A stretch of 7,099 bases of DNA from an uncultured Ruminococcus sp. (lineage in GTDB: Bacteria; Bacillota; Clostridia; Oscillospirales; Acutalibacteraceae). A program made the position numbers and the translations under genes. Below, in pieces: positions 1 through 6,266 of this stretch (its first letter is position 1; each line of letters starts with the position of its first letter). The notes beneath the pieces were generated by a model that was given only the letters and a program-made list of their open reading frames with translations, was not told the DNA's origin and did no database searches. The stretch covers positions 1 through 7,099 of the forward strand of contig CACYDK010000106.1 in NCBI GenBank assembly GCA_902773155.1. The letters run 5' to 3'.

Positions 1-1334
1 AAAGATTCGCGAAGGGTGACGCTTCGGTTAAGCTTTCATATCTCATTTTCGGCTTTGCCAATATGGTTAAAGGCCAGATCATCAAGGGATTTATCTTCCT
101 GCTGACAGAAGTCGCTTACATAGCGTTTATGATTTTCTTCGGCGCGAAGTATATCTCGCTTTTTGGTACCCTCGGTATTACCGAGAGTAAAAAGGTTCTC
201 GACCCGGCCACAGGCTTCTACAAGACGACCCCGGGTGATAACTCCATGTTAATCCTTCTCTATGGCGTACTTACCATCGTAATCACAGCTGTGATCTTCG
301 TTATCTATCTCGCCAACACAAAGAGCGCGTACAAGGTATACGAGCTTAAGAGAGACGGAAAACACATCCCGACATTCAGGGAAGAGATGGCTGCTTTTGC
401 GGACGAGAAGTTCCACATCAGCCTTATGTCCATACCCTGCCTGCTCATCGGTTGCTTTACGATCCTGCCGCTTGTATTTATGATTCTTATCGCCTTTACA
501 AGCTACGATAAGAACCACCTCCCGCCCGGAAACCTTTTCACATGGGTAGGACTCGACAACTTCGGCGACCTCGTAAACGTTGCTAAGGGCGCCGCTAAGG
601 CCTCAACCTTCTTAAGCCTGGCTCAGTGGACAATCATCTGGGCTATCTTCGCTACATTCTCTAACTATATCTTCGGTATGATCGTTGCTCTTATGATCAA
701 TAAGAAGGGCATCAAGCTCAAGAGCCTCTGGAGAACACTTTTCGTAGTAGTAATCGCTGTTCCCCAGTTCGTATCTCTCCTTCTTATGAACCAGATGCTC
801 CAGGAGACCGGTGCTGTCAACCAGTTGCTCACGCTACTCTCCGGACATACCGTAGCCATTAAGTGGATAGGCGATACGGCGTTGCTCGCCCGTGTAGTTG
901 TAATCATAATCAATATCTGGATCGGTATACCGTACACGATCCTCATCACCTCGGGTATTCTTATGAATATTCCGGCCGACCTATATGAATCTGCGACTAT
1001 CGACGGAGCGGGTCCCGTTAAGAGCTTTATGAAGATTACTCTTCCGTACATGCTCTTCGTAACAACACCTTATCTTATCACGAGCTTCATAGGTAATATC
1101 AATAACTTTAACGTTATTTACCTCCTTACCAACGGCGGTCCGTCCAACCCGGATCTTTATCAGGCGGGCGACACGGATATCCTTGTAACATGGCTGTTCA
1201 AGCTGACTATGGATAACAACGACTACAACCTCGCCGCGGCCGTAGGTATTCTCGTATTTATTGTTTGCGCGACCTTGTCGCTCATCACCTTCAACGTGAC
1301 GAAGTCCGCAAAGGATGAGGAGGCGTTCTCATGA
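1..1334 (+). CDS. malF: MalF-type maltodextrin ABC transporter permease, 5'-partial
   Basis: This is an inner-membrane channel subunit of a carbohydrate ABC importer, which pairs with the MalG-type protein encoded next. The first in-window ATG is at 63, but the frame stays open to the left edge. The 20 codons before it (KGDASVKLSYLIFGFAN just before the Met) resemble the conserved N-terminal segment of Firmicutes MalF-like permeases. The gene therefore starts outside the window and the ATG at 63 is internal. Counting from that Met, about eight hydrophobic segments are visible, near residues 9-30, 62-83, 123-146, 188-212, 223-245, 276-300, 329-345 and 388-411. The EAA loop that docks to the ATPase is at 309-328 (ESATIDGAG...ITLP), and the family motif FNVIYLLTNGGP is at 349-360. 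The long form with extra N-terminal membrane segments favours MalF over short sugar permeases. Maltodextrin specificity is inferred from the neighbouring GH13 gene; another oligosaccharide is possible. Confidence 0.9.
   Translation, partial: RFAKGDASVKLSYLIFGFANMVKGQIIKGFIFLLTEVAYIAFMIFFGAKYISLFGTLGITESKKVLDPATGFYKTTPGDNSMLILLYGVLTIVITAVIFVIYLANTKSAYKVYELKRDGKHIPTFREEMAAFADEKFHISLMSIPCLLIGCFTILPLVFMILIAFTSYDKNHLPPGNLFTWVGLDNFGDLVNVAKGAAKASTFLSLAQWTIIWAIFATFSNYIFGMIVALMINKKGIKLKSLWRTLFVVVIAVPQFVSLLLMNQMLQETGAVNQLLTLLSGHTVAIKWIGDTALLARVVVIIINIWIGIPYTILITSGILMNIPADLYESATIDGAGPVKSFMKITLPYMLFVTTPYLITSFIGNINNFNVIYLLTNGGPSNPDLYQAGDTDILVTWLFKLTMDNNDYNLAAAVGILVFIVCATLSLITFNVTKSAKDEEAFS
1318..1323 (+). 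promoter_or_regulatory. Ribosome binding site of the MalG-type gene
   Basis: AGGAGG lies inside the last codons of the upstream permease gene, 7 bases before the ATG at 1331. It fixes the start of the second permease at the ATGA overlap and suggests coupled, roughly equal production of the two channel subunits. Confidence 0.8.
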
Positions 1335-2185
1335 TAAAAAGCTATAAATTAAGGCGCGGCCTCGCGAATACATTTATCTACATCATCCTTTCAATACTGG
1401 GAATTATTTGGGTATCGCCTCTTGCATACCTCGTAATCCAGTCCTTCTCCGGCGATAAGGGTTCTGTTCCTCAGCACCTTTTCCCCGAGACCTTTACATT
1501 TGATAACTATATCAAGCTTTTCACCAACACTGAAATGCTTAACTTCCCGAGATGGTACCTGAACACCTTCGTAGTTGCTATCTTCAGCTGCGTTATCTCC
1601 ACGATTTCCGTTCTGATGGTAGCCTATGCGTTCTCCCGTCTCCGCTTTAAGAGCCGTAAGAAGTTCATCAACATCGGTATGATCCTCGGAATGTTCCCTG
1701 GCTTTATGACCATGATCGCTATCTACTACCTCTTAAAGGCAATGGGTCTTACTCAGACTCTCGTAGCTCTCGTTATCTGCTATAGCGCAGGAGCGGGACT
1801 TGGCTTCCAGATCTCGAAGGGCTTCTTCGATACGATACCGCGAGCTCTCGACGAAGCTGCAACGATTGACGGCGCTACCAGAAACCAGATATTCTGGAAG
1901 ATCATTCTTCCGATGTCTAAGCCTATCGTAGTTTATACCGTACTCACCGCGTTCATCGGACCTTGGACGGACTTTATCCTTGCGAAGATCATCATGGGTG
2001 ACGCTCGTGATAACTACACGGTTGCCATCGGTCTGCAGCTAATGACAAGCAACGACTTCCGTAACGATTACTTTAAACAGTTCCTCTCCGGTTCTGTTCT
2101 CGTAGCCGTTCCGGTAACAATCCTGTTCCTCAAGATGCAGACATACTACGTTGAAGGCGTAACCGCCGGCGGCGTTAAGGGTTAA
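1331..2185 (+). CDS. malG: MalG-type maltodextrin ABC transporter permease
   Basis: This is the second membrane channel subunit of the carbohydrate importer; it forms a heterodimer with the MalF-type protein. It has 284 residues, normal for MalG-family (CUT1) permeases. Six hydrophobic segments are visible, near residues 12-36, 80-103, 112-136, 142-160, 197-216 and 252-270. The EAA loop at 174-194 (DEAATIDGATRNQ...ILP) is a strong match to the ATPase-docking motif. The C-terminus ends in VEGVTAGGVKG, the characteristic tail of this family. The start overlaps the previous stop as ATGA, with a strong ribosome binding site, so the two genes form one operon. Lysine is written mostly AAG in both permeases, unlike the neighbouring amylase. 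The substrate is inferred to be maltodextrin from the adjacent GH13 lipoprotein; the family assignment itself is firm. Confidence 0.93.
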   Translation: MIKSYKLRRGLANTFIYIILSILGIIWVSPLAYLVIQSFSGDKGSVPQHLFPETFTFDNYIKLFTNTEMLNFPRWYLNTFVVAIFSCVISTISVLMVAYAFSRLRFKSRKKFINIGMILGMFPGFMTMIAIYYLLKAMGLTQTLVALVICYSAGAGLGFQISKGFFDTIPRALDEAATIDGATRNQIFWKIILPMSKPIVVYTVLTAFIGPWTDFILAKIIMGDARDNYTVAIGLQLMTSNDFRNDYFKQFLSGSVLVAVPVTILFLKMQTYYVEGVTAGGVKG

Positions 2186-2206
2186 TAGCCCATCAGTAAT
2201 AACAAC

Positions 2207-2239
2207 AAAAGGGCGGCGCTATGTCGCCCTTTTCGTTTT
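2207..2239 (+). terminator. Rho-independent terminator or attenuator between malG and amylase
   Basis: An inverted repeat AAAAGGGCG (2207-2215) / CGCCCTTTT (2225-2233) forms a perfect 9-bp stem. A few wobble or GC pairs can extend it inward, and TTTTCGTTTT follows. It looks like an intrinsic terminator closing the permease operon. It ends only about a dozen bases before the amylase ATG at 2252, so it may act as a partial terminator that lowers amylase expression relative to the transporter. Confidence 0.8.
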
Positions 2240-2251
2240 AGAGGACTAGTT

Positions 2252-3886
2252 ATGAAAAAATTATTTTCCTTTATTTTGGCGGCCGCGCTGATTTGCGCCG
2301 CAATGCTCAGCTCCTGCAGCTCTTCTTATACCGACCCGACAGAAGGCCGAAAGGCTGTTGCCAGCACGGATAAGTACCGCAACTATTATGAAATCTTTGT
2401 AGGCTCGTTTAACGACAGCGACAACGACGGAACAGGAGATTTGCGCGGTATTATAGATAAGCTCGACTATCTTAACGACGGCGACCCGAACTCCGGCGAC
2501 GATCTGGGAATTGACGGTATCTGGCTTACGCCGATCATGCCGTCGCCCTCTTATCATAAGTACGATGTTGAGGATTATTTTAATATCGACCCAACCTTCG
2601 GCTCGCTTAAGGATTTTGACGAGCTGATAAAGAAGGCCCACAAGCGCGGAATCAACGTAATCATAGACCTCGTGCTTAACCACAGCTCCAACACTCATCC
2701 GCTGTTCCAATCGGCCTTCGACAGCGCCCTCGACGGCAAACTAAACAGCGACGCCGATTATTACGAGATCGAAAAACACGATACTGATCCCGGGCAGGGC
2801 TACACAAAAATCGGAAACGGGTATTACTATGAGTCGAACTTCTCGACGCATATGCCGGAGTGGAATTTGAACTCCGAGAAAACCCGCGACTATTTCAAGA
2901 AAATCGCCGAGTTCTGGCTAAAAAAGCACAACGTCGACGGCTTCCGCCTCGACGCGACTCGTTACTACTCTAACTCTCACACCGACGGCGTAAAGTTCCT
3001 CAAGTGGTTCTACGGCGAAGCGCAAAAAATAAAACCCGACGTGTATATGGTCGGGGAGAACTGGTCGGCAAAATCCGAGATCTGCGATATGTACGAGAGC
3101 GGTATAGACAGCTTCTTCGCATTCCCGTATTCCGATTCCGGCGGAACAGTCGCTACGGCCATAAAAATGAACGGCGCGCCTAAGCTTTCGGGCTCGGTTG
3201 AGAGCTATGAAAGCGACACAAAGGCCGTGAACAGCAAGGCTATAAACGCCTACTTCTTCTCAAACCATGATCAGAAGCGAAGCGCTAATTATGTAAAGCT
3301 AAAGGGAAGGGCCGGCGTTAAGATGGCCGCCGCGCTATATATGCTGTTTCCCGGAAACTCCTTTATCTACTACGGCGAGGAGATCGGACAGTCTCAGGAC
3401 GCCACGCTCAATAACGATGAGTACAAGCGCGAGCCGATGATCTGGGACGACGAAAAACTGCCTGAGATAACCGTTAACGGCATAGCCTCAGCCGACGCCG
3501 ATCACGCCTCATACGGCGGAGTCAAGCAGCAGCAGTCCGAGCCCGACTCGGTGCTTAGCTTTTATAAGCGCGTAATAAGAATCAAAAACCAGAATCCGGC
3601 TATCGCGCGGGGCGATTACAAGGCGCTCGACCTTGACAACACCGAGCTTATAGCCAACACCGTCGAGTATAAGGGCAAAAAACTCGCGGTGATCCATAAC
3701 CTCAGCGACAGCGAAGAGATAACGGTCGAAAACGAGCTTCTGAGCGACTCGGAGCTTGTCGGCGACCTCGTAGCCTCAAACGGCGAAAAAGCCGACGACG
3801 ACTCCGTAAGAAGCGCGAACGTCAGCCTGACCGGCTCAAAGCTCATCCTGCCGCCGTTCTCGACAGCGGTCGTCGAGCTTAAATGA
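2252..3886 (+). CDS. GH13 alpha-amylase-family lipoprotein
   Basis: This is a glycoside hydrolase of family 13, predicted to cleave alpha-1,4-glucosidic bonds of starch or maltodextrins at the outer face of the membrane. The 544-residue protein starts with a lipoprotein signal peptide: KK, a hydrophobic stretch, then lipobox LSSC with Cys22 as the lipidation site. The TIM-barrel motifs are complete. A DSDNDGTGD loop at 55-63 matches a calcium-binding loop. Region I is DLVLNHSS (139-146) and region II is GFRLDA with nucleophile Asp234. Region III is VGEN with acid/base Glu269, and region IV is FSNHD with Asp340. The YYGEEIG segment follows at 373-379. Residues from about 452 to the end look like the beta-sandwich domain C. 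No carbohydrate-binding module is visible. The ATG has TAGAGGA 6 bases upstream. Exact specificity (alpha-amylase, neopullulanase-like or oligo-glucosidase) cannot be read from the sequence. The position after MalF/MalG-type permeases supports a role in feeding the importer. Confidence 0.92.
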   Translation: MKKLFSFILAAALICAAMLSSCSSSYTDPTEGRKAVASTDKYRNYYEIFVGSFNDSDNDGTGDLRGIIDKLDYLNDGDPNSGDDLGIDGIWLTPIMPSPSYHKYDVEDYFNIDPTFGSLKDFDELIKKAHKRGINVIIDLVLNHSSNTHPLFQSAFDSALDGKLNSDADYYEIEKHDTDPGQGYTKIGNGYYYESNFSTHMPEWNLNSEKTRDYFKKIAEFWLKKHNVDGFRLDATRYYSNSHTDGVKFLKWFYGEAQKIKPDVYMVGENWSAKSEICDMYESGIDSFFAFPYSDSGGTVATAIKMNGAPKLSGSVESYESDTKAVNSKAINAYFFSNHDQKRSANYVKLKGRAGVKMAAALYMLFPGNSFIYYGEEIGQSQDATLNNDEYKREPMIWDDEKLPEITVNGIASADADHASYGGVKQQQSEPDSVLSFYKRVIRIKNQNPAIARGDYKALDLDNTELIANTVEYKGKKLAVIHNLSDSEEITVENELLSDSELVGDLVASNGEKADDDSVRSANVSLTGSKLILPPFSTAVVELK

Positions 3887-3939
3887 TCGGGGATAATTGC
3901 AGAAATTACAGGATTGATTTAGAAGAATAAATATATTCG

Positions 3940-3976
3940 AAAAAACGGGAGGAACCTTTGCTTGGTTCCTCCCGTT
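3940..3976 (-). terminator. Intrinsic terminator at the convergent junction (mainly for truB operon)
   Basis: AACGGGAGGAACC (3944-3956) and GGTTCCTCCCGTT (3964-3976) form a perfect 13-bp stem around a 7-base loop. Read on the minus strand, the stem is followed by a T-run (complement of the A-run from 3940), giving a strong intrinsic terminator 22 bases beyond the truB stop. Read on the plus strand, the tail is only GTTACTATTT, so it may also stop amylase transcription but less well. The rest of the 112-bp gap between the two stops is AT-rich, and I see no gene or clear promoter in it. Confidence 0.88.
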
Positions 3977-3998
3977 ACTATTTCCAATAAAGACTTTA

Positions 3999-4892
3999 TT
4001 AAAATGTTTTATAGTATTTCAGTTCGCCGTTTGTAATCTTTCCGAGTCCGACAAAATCGCCGGTCTTTGATTTTACGCGAAAAACTATTCCGTTTTCGGG
4101 CGGATTTTTAGCGAGAGCGGTTCGCGTTATATCAAGCGCGCCGCCGTTTTTAAAGCGGACAGCCTGCTTGTCGGAGACGATCAGAGCGGGGCAGGAGAGG
4201 AAAAACACCTCAACCGAGCCAAGCCTTGTACCGATTTCGCCGTTTTCGGCGAGAGCTTTTAACTCGTCAAGGCTTACGCTGTCCTCAAGCTTGAATCCGC
4301 AGGCCTCGGTTCGTTTGAGCGAGGTCATGACCGCGCCGAAGCCGAGTTTTCTTCCGATATCGTCGATAAGCGTGCGCACATAGGTGCCCTTTGAACAGCT
4401 TATTTCGAGGGTTCCGCGCTGCTCTGACTCGTCGAAGTCTAAAAGCCTGAGCTCGTAAACGGTGATCCGGCGAGCCTTGCGCTCGATCTCGATTCCCTCG
4501 CGGGCGAGATCGTAGAGCCTGCGCCCGTCGACCTGAACGGCCGAATACATCGGCGGTATCTGCTCGATTTCGCCGGTAAAATCCGGCAGCAGAGCTTCAA
4601 TGTCAGTTCTGCTCGCGTTGCTTTCGCACTGCGAGGTCGTTTTTCCCCAGATATCGAGTGTGTCCGTCGTAAGGCCGAGCCTGAACCCGGCGACATATCT
4701 TTTGTCGTGGTTCGGGATTATGTCCTGAGCTTTAGTAGCGGCACCGAGCAGAAGCGGTAAAACGCCTGTCGCGTTCGGGTCAAGAGTGCCTGTGTGGCCT
4801 ATTTTTCGCTGCCCGGTTAGCCTTCGCACGACCGCTACAACGTCGAATGAGGTAAAGCCCTCCGGCTTGTCTATTACAATGACGCCGTTCAT
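3999..4892 (-). CDS. truB: tRNA pseudouridine(55) synthase TruB
   Basis: This cytoplasmic enzyme isomerises U55 to pseudouridine in the T-arm of elongator tRNAs. The 297-residue length is normal. Family signatures include the N-terminal VIDKPEGFTSFDVV, then GHTGTLDPNATGVLP with catalytic Asp38. PPMYSAVQVDGRRLYDLAREG follows at 113-133, and KGTYVRTLIDDIG is at 168-180. The C-terminal region from about 230 has the place of the PUA-like RNA-binding domain of bacterial TruB. The ATG overlaps the nrnA stop as ATGA. Only a weak GAAGAAA-like ribosome binding site precedes it, so translation is probably coupled to nrnA. It is the last gene of the infB-rbfA-nrnA-truB series and is followed by a terminator. 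The ribF gene often placed after truB is not present. Confidence 0.96.
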   Translation of the reverse strand: MNGVIVIDKPEGFTSFDVVAVVRRLTGQRKIGHTGTLDPNATGVLPLLLGAATKAQDIIPNHDKRYVAGFRLGLTTDTLDIWGKTTSQCESNASRTDIEALLPDFTGEIEQIPPMYSAVQVDGRRLYDLAREGIEIERKARRITVYELRLLDFDESEQRGTLEISCSKGTYVRTLIDDIGRKLGFGAVMTSLKRTEACGFKLEDSVSLDELKALAENGEIGTRLGSVEVFFLSCPALIVSDKQAVRFKNGGALDITRTALAKNPPENGIVFRVKSKTGDFVGLGKITNGELKYYKTF

Positions 4893-5818
4893 AGCATTTC
4901 TTCTGCGGCTTTTATCAGCCTTTCGATCGAGCCCTCAAGTGTTCCGTGAAGCGTACAGCCTGCCGCGCCGATATGACCGCCGCCGCCGAAGCCCTTGCAA
5001 AACTCGCAGGCGTCAACGTCGCCGTTTGTTCTTGCGGAAACCTTGTACTCGCCGTTCGGCTTTTCGCGGACGGTGATGCCCATTTTCACGCCCTCGATCT
5101 CGCGCGGGATCGAGGCGATCCCCTCGGTTTCGTCGTCGGAAAGCCCTTCGACCATCTCGAGAGTGGTGTAGATGATAGCGCATTTGTCGTCTGCGCAGAA
5201 AATCATATTTTCAAGGATCTCGCGCTCAAGCTGAACGCGGCGCTTTGACTTTGTTTCAAAATTGACCTTGTTAATATAGGCGCTGTCGCAGCCTAGCTCT
5301 ATAAGGTCGGCCGCGATCCTAAGCGTGCGCGGCGTGGTGTTTACGTAGCGAAAACAGCCTGTGTCGGTCGAGACTGCGGTGTAGAGACAGTCGGCGATAC
5401 CCTTTGTGATATTAACGCCCAACTCCTTAGCCAAAGCGAAAATTATCTCTCCCGCGGCCGCGGCTTCCGCTTCAACGTATCTTGCGGGGGCGTTTACGCA
5501 GTTGGAGCCGTGGTGATCTATGCATAGGTCGATCCTGCCCTCATAGGCCGAGCGGTTTATTCCGAGAAGCTTCTCGTCAGCCACATCGACCGAAATAATA
5601 AACTGAGCGTCAAAGTCCTGTTCCCTGACCTCGCGGGTAAGGTATCCGAACCTCTGCGGAAGCTCCGTGGTAATGACCCTGGCGTTTTTCCCGAGCTGCT
5701 GCAGCGCGATACAAAGCGCGAAGCCTGAGCCGAGGCAGTCGCCGTCAGGGTAATTGTGAGTCAAAATCTCGTAGTTATCGTGCGCTTTAAGCACATCGGC
5801 AATTTCCTTAATCGTCAT
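4889..5818 (-). CDS. nrnA: DHH/DHHA1 phosphoesterase, NrnA-type oligoribonuclease/pAp phosphatase
   Basis: NrnA proteins degrade short RNA oligomers and dephosphorylate pAp to AMP, using Mn2+ bound by DHH-family residues. Numbering from the ATG at 5818 (309 residues), the DHH motifs are LTHNYPDGD (His21, Asp25, Asp27), SVDVAD (Asp78), IDHHGSN (Asp101-His102-His103) and STDTGCFRY (Asp152). The C-terminal DHHA1 domain carries GFGGGGHIGAAG (His282), the substrate-binding glycine loop. The frame can be extended to a TTG at 5833, but the ATG at 5818 is preferred. It has GAGGA 8 bases upstream, it overlaps rbfA by only 11 bases, and its N-terminus MTIKEIADVLKAHDNYEI fits the family. Its place between rbfA and truB is typical of Firmicutes. 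A pure pAp phosphatase or another DHH exonuclease activity cannot be excluded from sequence. Confidence 0.93.
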   Translation of the reverse strand: MTIKEIADVLKAHDNYEILTHNYPDGDCLGSGFALCIALQQLGKNARVITTELPQRFGYLTREVREQDFDAQFIISVDVADEKLLGINRSAYEGRIDLCIDHHGSNCVNAPARYVEAEAAAAGEIIFALAKELGVNITKGIADCLYTAVSTDTGCFRYVNTTPRTLRIAADLIELGCDSAYINKVNFETKSKRRVQLEREILENMIFCADDKCAIIYTTLEMVEGLSDDETEGIASIPREIEGVKMGITVREKPNGEYKVSARTNGDVDACEFCKGFGGGGHIGAAGCTLHGTLEGSIERLIKAAEEML

Positions 5819-6182
5819 CGGCTTCGTCCTCAAAATCGGTGATCTCGAGATTGTTCAGGATCCTCGAGATGTTCGCGCTGTATTCGATGCTGTCGGTCGC
5901 AGTAAAAATCAGCGAGGGCACGTGGCGCAGTCTGAGCCTGTGGCCGAGCTCGCGGCGAATAAAGCCGGAGGCTGAGTCGAGCCCCTTGCAGGCCTGCTTA
6001 CAGCGGTCGAGCCCCTCTATAGCACTGACGTAAACCGTGCAGTAGGAGAGGTCGTTGGTCAGATCGACGCGAATTATCGAGATAAACGCGTCTTTTACAC
6101 GGGGATCCTTGAGCTCGCGGAAAATAGCCGTGAGCTCACGTTTGATATCCTCGGTAGTTCTTTCTATTTTATGTCCGGACAT
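5808..6182 (-). CDS. rbfA: 30S ribosome-binding factor RbfA
   Basis: RbfA binds the small ribosomal subunit and helps mature the 5' end of 16S rRNA. In other bacteria it is important at low temperature. The 124-residue protein has the usual size and the KH-like fold signature. It begins HKIERTTEDIKRELTAIFRELKDPRV, which is followed by ISIIRVDLTNDLSYCTVYVS. Then comes GFIRRELGHRLRLRHVPSLIFTATDSIEY, with the C-terminal helix region ISRILNNLE. An acidic tail (DFEDEADDD) ends the protein. The start is secure: ATG at 6182 has a full AAGGAGG (6190-6196) 7 bases upstream. It lies downstream of infB, separated by an 84-bp spacer. Its 3' end overlaps nrnA by 11 bases, implying coupled translation. Confidence 0.96.
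   Translation of the reverse strand: MSGHKIERTTEDIKRELTAIFRELKDPRVKDAFISIIRVDLTNDLSYCTVYVSAIEGLDRCKQACKGLDSASGFIRRELGHRLRLRHVPSLIFTATDSIEYSANISRILNNLEITDFEDEADDD
5827..5831 (-). promoter_or_regulatory. Ribosome binding site that decides the nrnA start
   Basis: GAGGA on the minus strand sits 8 bases before the ATG at 5818, inside the end of rbfA. It lies downstream of most of the TTG at 5833, so it can only serve the ATG. This supports the shorter 309-residue protein. Confidence 0.7.
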
Positions 6183-6189
6183 AGTTTAT

Positions 6190-6196
6190 CCTCCTT
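6190..6196 (-). promoter_or_regulatory. Ribosome binding site of rbfA
   Basis: A full AAGGAGG on the minus strand lies 7 bases before the rbfA ATG. The GGAGG core can pair with a CCTCC at 6204-6208 on the same strand, 9 bases upstream, so access to this site could depend on RNA folding. Confidence 0.85.
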
Positions 6197-6203
6197 GAAA
6201 GGG

Positions 6204-6235
6204 GGAGGGCGGTATTGGCCGCCCTTCATTTTTTT
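6204..6235 (+). terminator. Hairpin in the infB-rbfA spacer with a plus-strand T-run
   Basis: AGGGCGG (6206-6212) and CCGCCCT (6219-6225) form a 7-bp GC-rich stem with a 6-base loop. On the plus strand it is followed by TCATTTTTTT, the shape of an intrinsic terminator. No plus-strand gene ends here, so it would only stop antisense transcription. In the sense (minus) direction the stem is followed by CCCCCTTTC, so it should not terminate infB-rbfA transcripts efficiently. It may instead be an RNA stability or processing structure. Orientation and function are uncertain. Confidence 0.45.
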
Positions 6236-6266
6236 GCAGGAAGAATACCAGTACAACCAGTCGATA

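Noticed and set aside
2261..2710. A 149-codon minus-strand frame opposite the amylase N-terminal region.
   Set aside because: It is antisense to the lipoprotein signal and catalytic barrel start, with no recognisable family; it is a shadow of the GH13 gene.
3986..4000. Small palindrome AATAAAG-A-CTTTATT overlapping the truB stop codon.
   Set aside because: The arms are AT-rich and separated by a single base, so it cannot form a useful hairpin as is; the strong terminator nearby explains the region.
4168..5248. Open frames on the plus strand opposite truB and nrnA.
   Set aside because: They are antisense to well-supported conserved genes, have low-complexity or unnatural protein sequence, and lack ribosome binding sites of note.
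2207..6225. Shared GGGCG-type stem in the hairpins at 2207-2233 and 6206-6225, considered as a dispersed repeat.
   Set aside because: The similarity covers only the short GC-rich stem core, which is common in intrinsic terminators; loops and flanks differ.
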